Part shown: piece after piece, positions 61,754-64,000 of the stretch | Numbering within the stretch: the stretch's first letter is position 1 | Layout: the number at the start of each line of letters is the position of its first letter | NCBI GenBank assembly: GCA_027422505.1 | Contig: JAPQWV010000126.1 | Coordinates: 1,529,001 to 1,593,000, forward strand | Length of the DNA: 64,000 bases | Origin: Craterostigma plantagineum | Lineage: Eukaryota > Streptophyta > Magnoliopsida > Lamiales > Linderniaceae | Reading direction: 5' to 3' | Translations under genes and position numbers: made by a program | Notes under the pieces: model-generated | What the model was told of the DNA's origin: nothing | Database searches by the model: none | What the model saw: the letters and a program-made list of their open reading frames with translations, nothing else

Positions 61754-62867
61754 ATAATAAGGTGATTTTATGATATAGGAGATTGCAAGGAAATCATCTG
61801 TCCCGCAATTACTGTCCCCTCTATGTCCCAAATGATCTGATCCATTGCATTCTAAATCGTGTGGTTCAAAAATTCCTTTATTATTTATTAATTCTTGTAA
61901 TTCTATATTCCACGAAATCATACAATCATCGTTATTTCATGTGATTTGTAAGATAAAAATAAATAAACGCATCCAATTTATTCCTTGTTTTATGATGATC
62001 AATTTGATATCCATGTCATATGTTTCTTTAGCAAAGTGGGACATGACAGGAAATGGAACTTGGATTGTGGGACAGATGATTTCAACGCGTAGGAGATACC
62101 AATAGTTCTCTTCGAAATACAACTATTCAATCGAATTGAATTTTAAAACGAAATCCATAAAATTTTGGAAAAATATTACCAATAAATGAAATATCAGCCA
62201 TTTTCAAGGATTTACTATATATGCAAAATAGCATTTATAGTAATTGTATAAAATCCTTTGATAATATATTGATAACTATTAGCCATATAAGAAGATAAGG
62301 GTTCATAAATATACACAATCCTTTGATAATATATTGATAACTTAGCCGTATAAGAAGATAAGGGTTAATAAATATACACAATAAATAACGTAATGAATCA
62401 TTTAATCCTTGATTTATTGGGCAATATACGAACTTAGGATTAGGTGGAAATGCATAAAAGATTAGCCAAACCAAACACAGTTGACCCAATTTTCTAGCAC
62501 GTGATGTCGAAGTAAGAACAAAAAAGTCGCTTAGTTTTATAACCAAAAAGAAAGGCGAAAAAGAGATTGTCCGAAGCGGCCTTCTCCACACTGCCTTGAC
62601 TTGACTTGCACCACGCCTCACATTTTGGGCACTGCCCACCCCATAATTTGTAGGTATATATACCTAATGAATGGTATACGCACCTAAAACCCAAGTCCAT
62701 CACCACCAACTTTTTCAGTTCTTGATTCTTTCCCTTGTCTGAGAAGAGGGGAGATAATTCACGTAGCTCAGTAAGTCTGTCTAAACGGGGAAGATAGGTG
62801 TCGATTTGGGCTCTTTGCCTACTCGTTCAATTGCGTGTTAATTTGGTTGTTCTCGTTGGAAAAGCCC
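61754..62867 (+). promoter_or_regulatory. Upstream region and leader of the NAD kinase-like gene
   Basis: A ~60-bp direct repeat, ATAAAATCCTTTGATAATAT... and ACAATCCTTTGATAATAT..., lies at about 62248-62310 and 62310-62372. GGTATATATACC (62652-62663) is a probable TATA box. Leader ~170 bp to the ATG. Confidence 0.5.
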
Positions 62868-64000
62868 ATGTCTCCTACGAACTCAAACTCGTCCCCTGTA
62901 AGTATTTTCTGATCCTTTTTTTCCCAGTTCAATTCTTTGTCAGATCAGTCTATTAATCGCTGATATGATGTCTTTCGTGATTGGAAAAGTACAGTCTTGA
63001 TCAGCTGAATGAACGTTTTCTCTGTTTGGAGGTGCTTTTTGTTGCTCGTTAACAGCTCTCTGCTGCTGTTTTTTTTAGTTAAAATTAATTGTTGAATGGG
63101 ATTTTGTTATTTGAATTGACCCTAATGTTGATCGCTTCTCTGATTGGCTATGCTTGTGTGTTTGGGTAATGAAATCGTTGGAGTTCATTTGTTTTATAAA
63201 TTGGGGTTCTCTGATTGTTTGAGTAAGATTCGATTTTTAAGTCTTCTGTGCATTGTGCAAAGATTTGTTTTTTTTTTTGTTCATGATTGAATGGGACTCT
63301 AACTGAACATTCGTCTCTGCGTAAAACGTACTTTGCTAGTTTTGGGCAATCCTCGTTCGCCATCAATGACACGTAGATGCTAGTGAAAGGAGATTTTAGC
63401 GGTTAAAATGATAGATCATAACGGATATCTGTTGAAGATTCAGCATTGTCATTCTAAATAACTATCAGTGGATTATAAAAACTGTTAGGTATTTAGTTCG
63501 TATTTTGATTCCGATGCGCAATGTGACGATTATCTAACGTTTTGGAAGATACATTTCCTTTTTCAGGGTAATAATGGCAGCGTGTCACCGTCAGAGAACG
63601 GATTCATCGATTCTCTTTCGATGATAAGCTCCGAGAAAGAAATAGAAGAGCTCATCGAGCAGCCCCCAGTCCAGGGAATCGACGATCACCTCATCGAATT
63701 CTCTGAGGCTTTGAGAAGTAAGTTTTTAGGTTTTTTTCTCTTCGTCACCCAAGGCATATGGTGTCCTAGGTTTAACTGTGCATATTTACTACAACGTTAC
63801 TAAAATGTTTATTCTCATGAACTTCGTCGTTATCTCAGCTGTCGCAAAGGCTCTCAGACGAGTGACGGAAGGCAAAGCTTCTGCTCAGGCCGAAGCTTCC
63901 GAATGGAAGCGCAAATACGAACTTGAGCGAGAACGAAATCAGCAGTTAGAGAAAAGAGGTCCAAAACTTCAATTTTTCAGTGCTCCAAATTTTGTATCAG
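62868..64000 (+). CDS. 5' part of a probable NAD kinase gene (cytosolic NADK1 type), cut by the window edge
   Basis: Exons 62868-62897 ([10 protein letters not shown]), 63567-63717 and 63839-63958, all GT-AG and in phase, ~100 residues so far. The segment [40 protein letters not shown] and [20 protein letters not shown] matches what I recall of the N-terminal regulatory extension of plant NADK1-type NAD(H) kinases, which phosphorylate NAD to NADP in the cytosol. The region is a predicted coiled coil. The kinase motifs (GGDG and NE/D) would be beyond the window, so identity rests on the N-terminus alone. The short first coding exon and ~670-bp first intron are as read from the splice sites. 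Confidence 0.62.

Noticed and set aside
61403..61921. 172-codon minus-strand ORF
   Set aside because: Crosses the border of a MITE, Ile/Tyr/Leu-rich from AT-rich DNA, no domain.

Overview
This is nuclear DNA of a flowering plant, almost certainly a eudicot. The genes are intron-rich and plant-specific: a NF-YA CCAAT-box subunit, plant-type matrix metalloproteinases, a type-B hexokinase-like protein, half-size ABCG transporters and the 5' end of a probable NAD kinase. Between them lies AT-rich DNA dense in Copia, Helitron, hAT, Mutator-like and Stowaway-like elements. The species cannot be fixed from the window.

Layout. 1-2.0 kb: 5' part of a minus-strand Copia element with a deleted gag. 2.4-9.0 kb: a ~335-bp tandem repeat, several MITEs and two back-to-back mini-Helitrons. 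9.0-13.6 kb: a 4.57-kb non-autonomous Helitron carrying exon-like fragments, one of them an LRR-gene fragment. 13.6-15.2 kb: nested Mutator-like, Stowaway-like and hAT MITEs. 16.7-18.0 kb: an intact NF-YA gene with a candidate miR169 site in its 3' UTR. 19.0-39.0 kb: an array of seven intronless metalloproteinase copies on the minus strand (three intact, two frameshifted, two decayed) plus a C-terminal stub. Broken pieces of NF-YA lie between them, so the original duplicated unit was probably NF-YA plus MMP. Two related gag-only LTR retrotransposons sit 332 bp apart in one of the NF-YA relics. 39.8-43.2 kb: a nine-exon hexokinase-like gene (minus) of HKL1 type. 43.2-49.8 kb: gene-poor DNA. 49.8-61.0 kb: two tandem ABCG half-transporter genes (plus). 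The first is followed by a second intact copy of its terminal exon. The second has a one-base deficit in exon 8, a GC-AG intron, and a solo LTR with a perfect 5-bp target duplication in intron 7. 62.9-64.0 kb: start of a probable NAD kinase gene running off the edge.

How the genes relate. They do not form a pathway. NF-YA is a transcription factor, the MMPs are secreted proteases, the hexokinase-like protein is probably a sugar-signalling regulator, and the ABCGs are plasma-membrane lipid or cuticle-type exporters. The coherent story is genomic: local duplication and decay (MMP/NF-YA, ABCG) in a region heavily remodelled by young transposons. Exon boundaries were placed by hand from GT/GC-AG sites, reading-frame phase and comparison between paralogues in the window.
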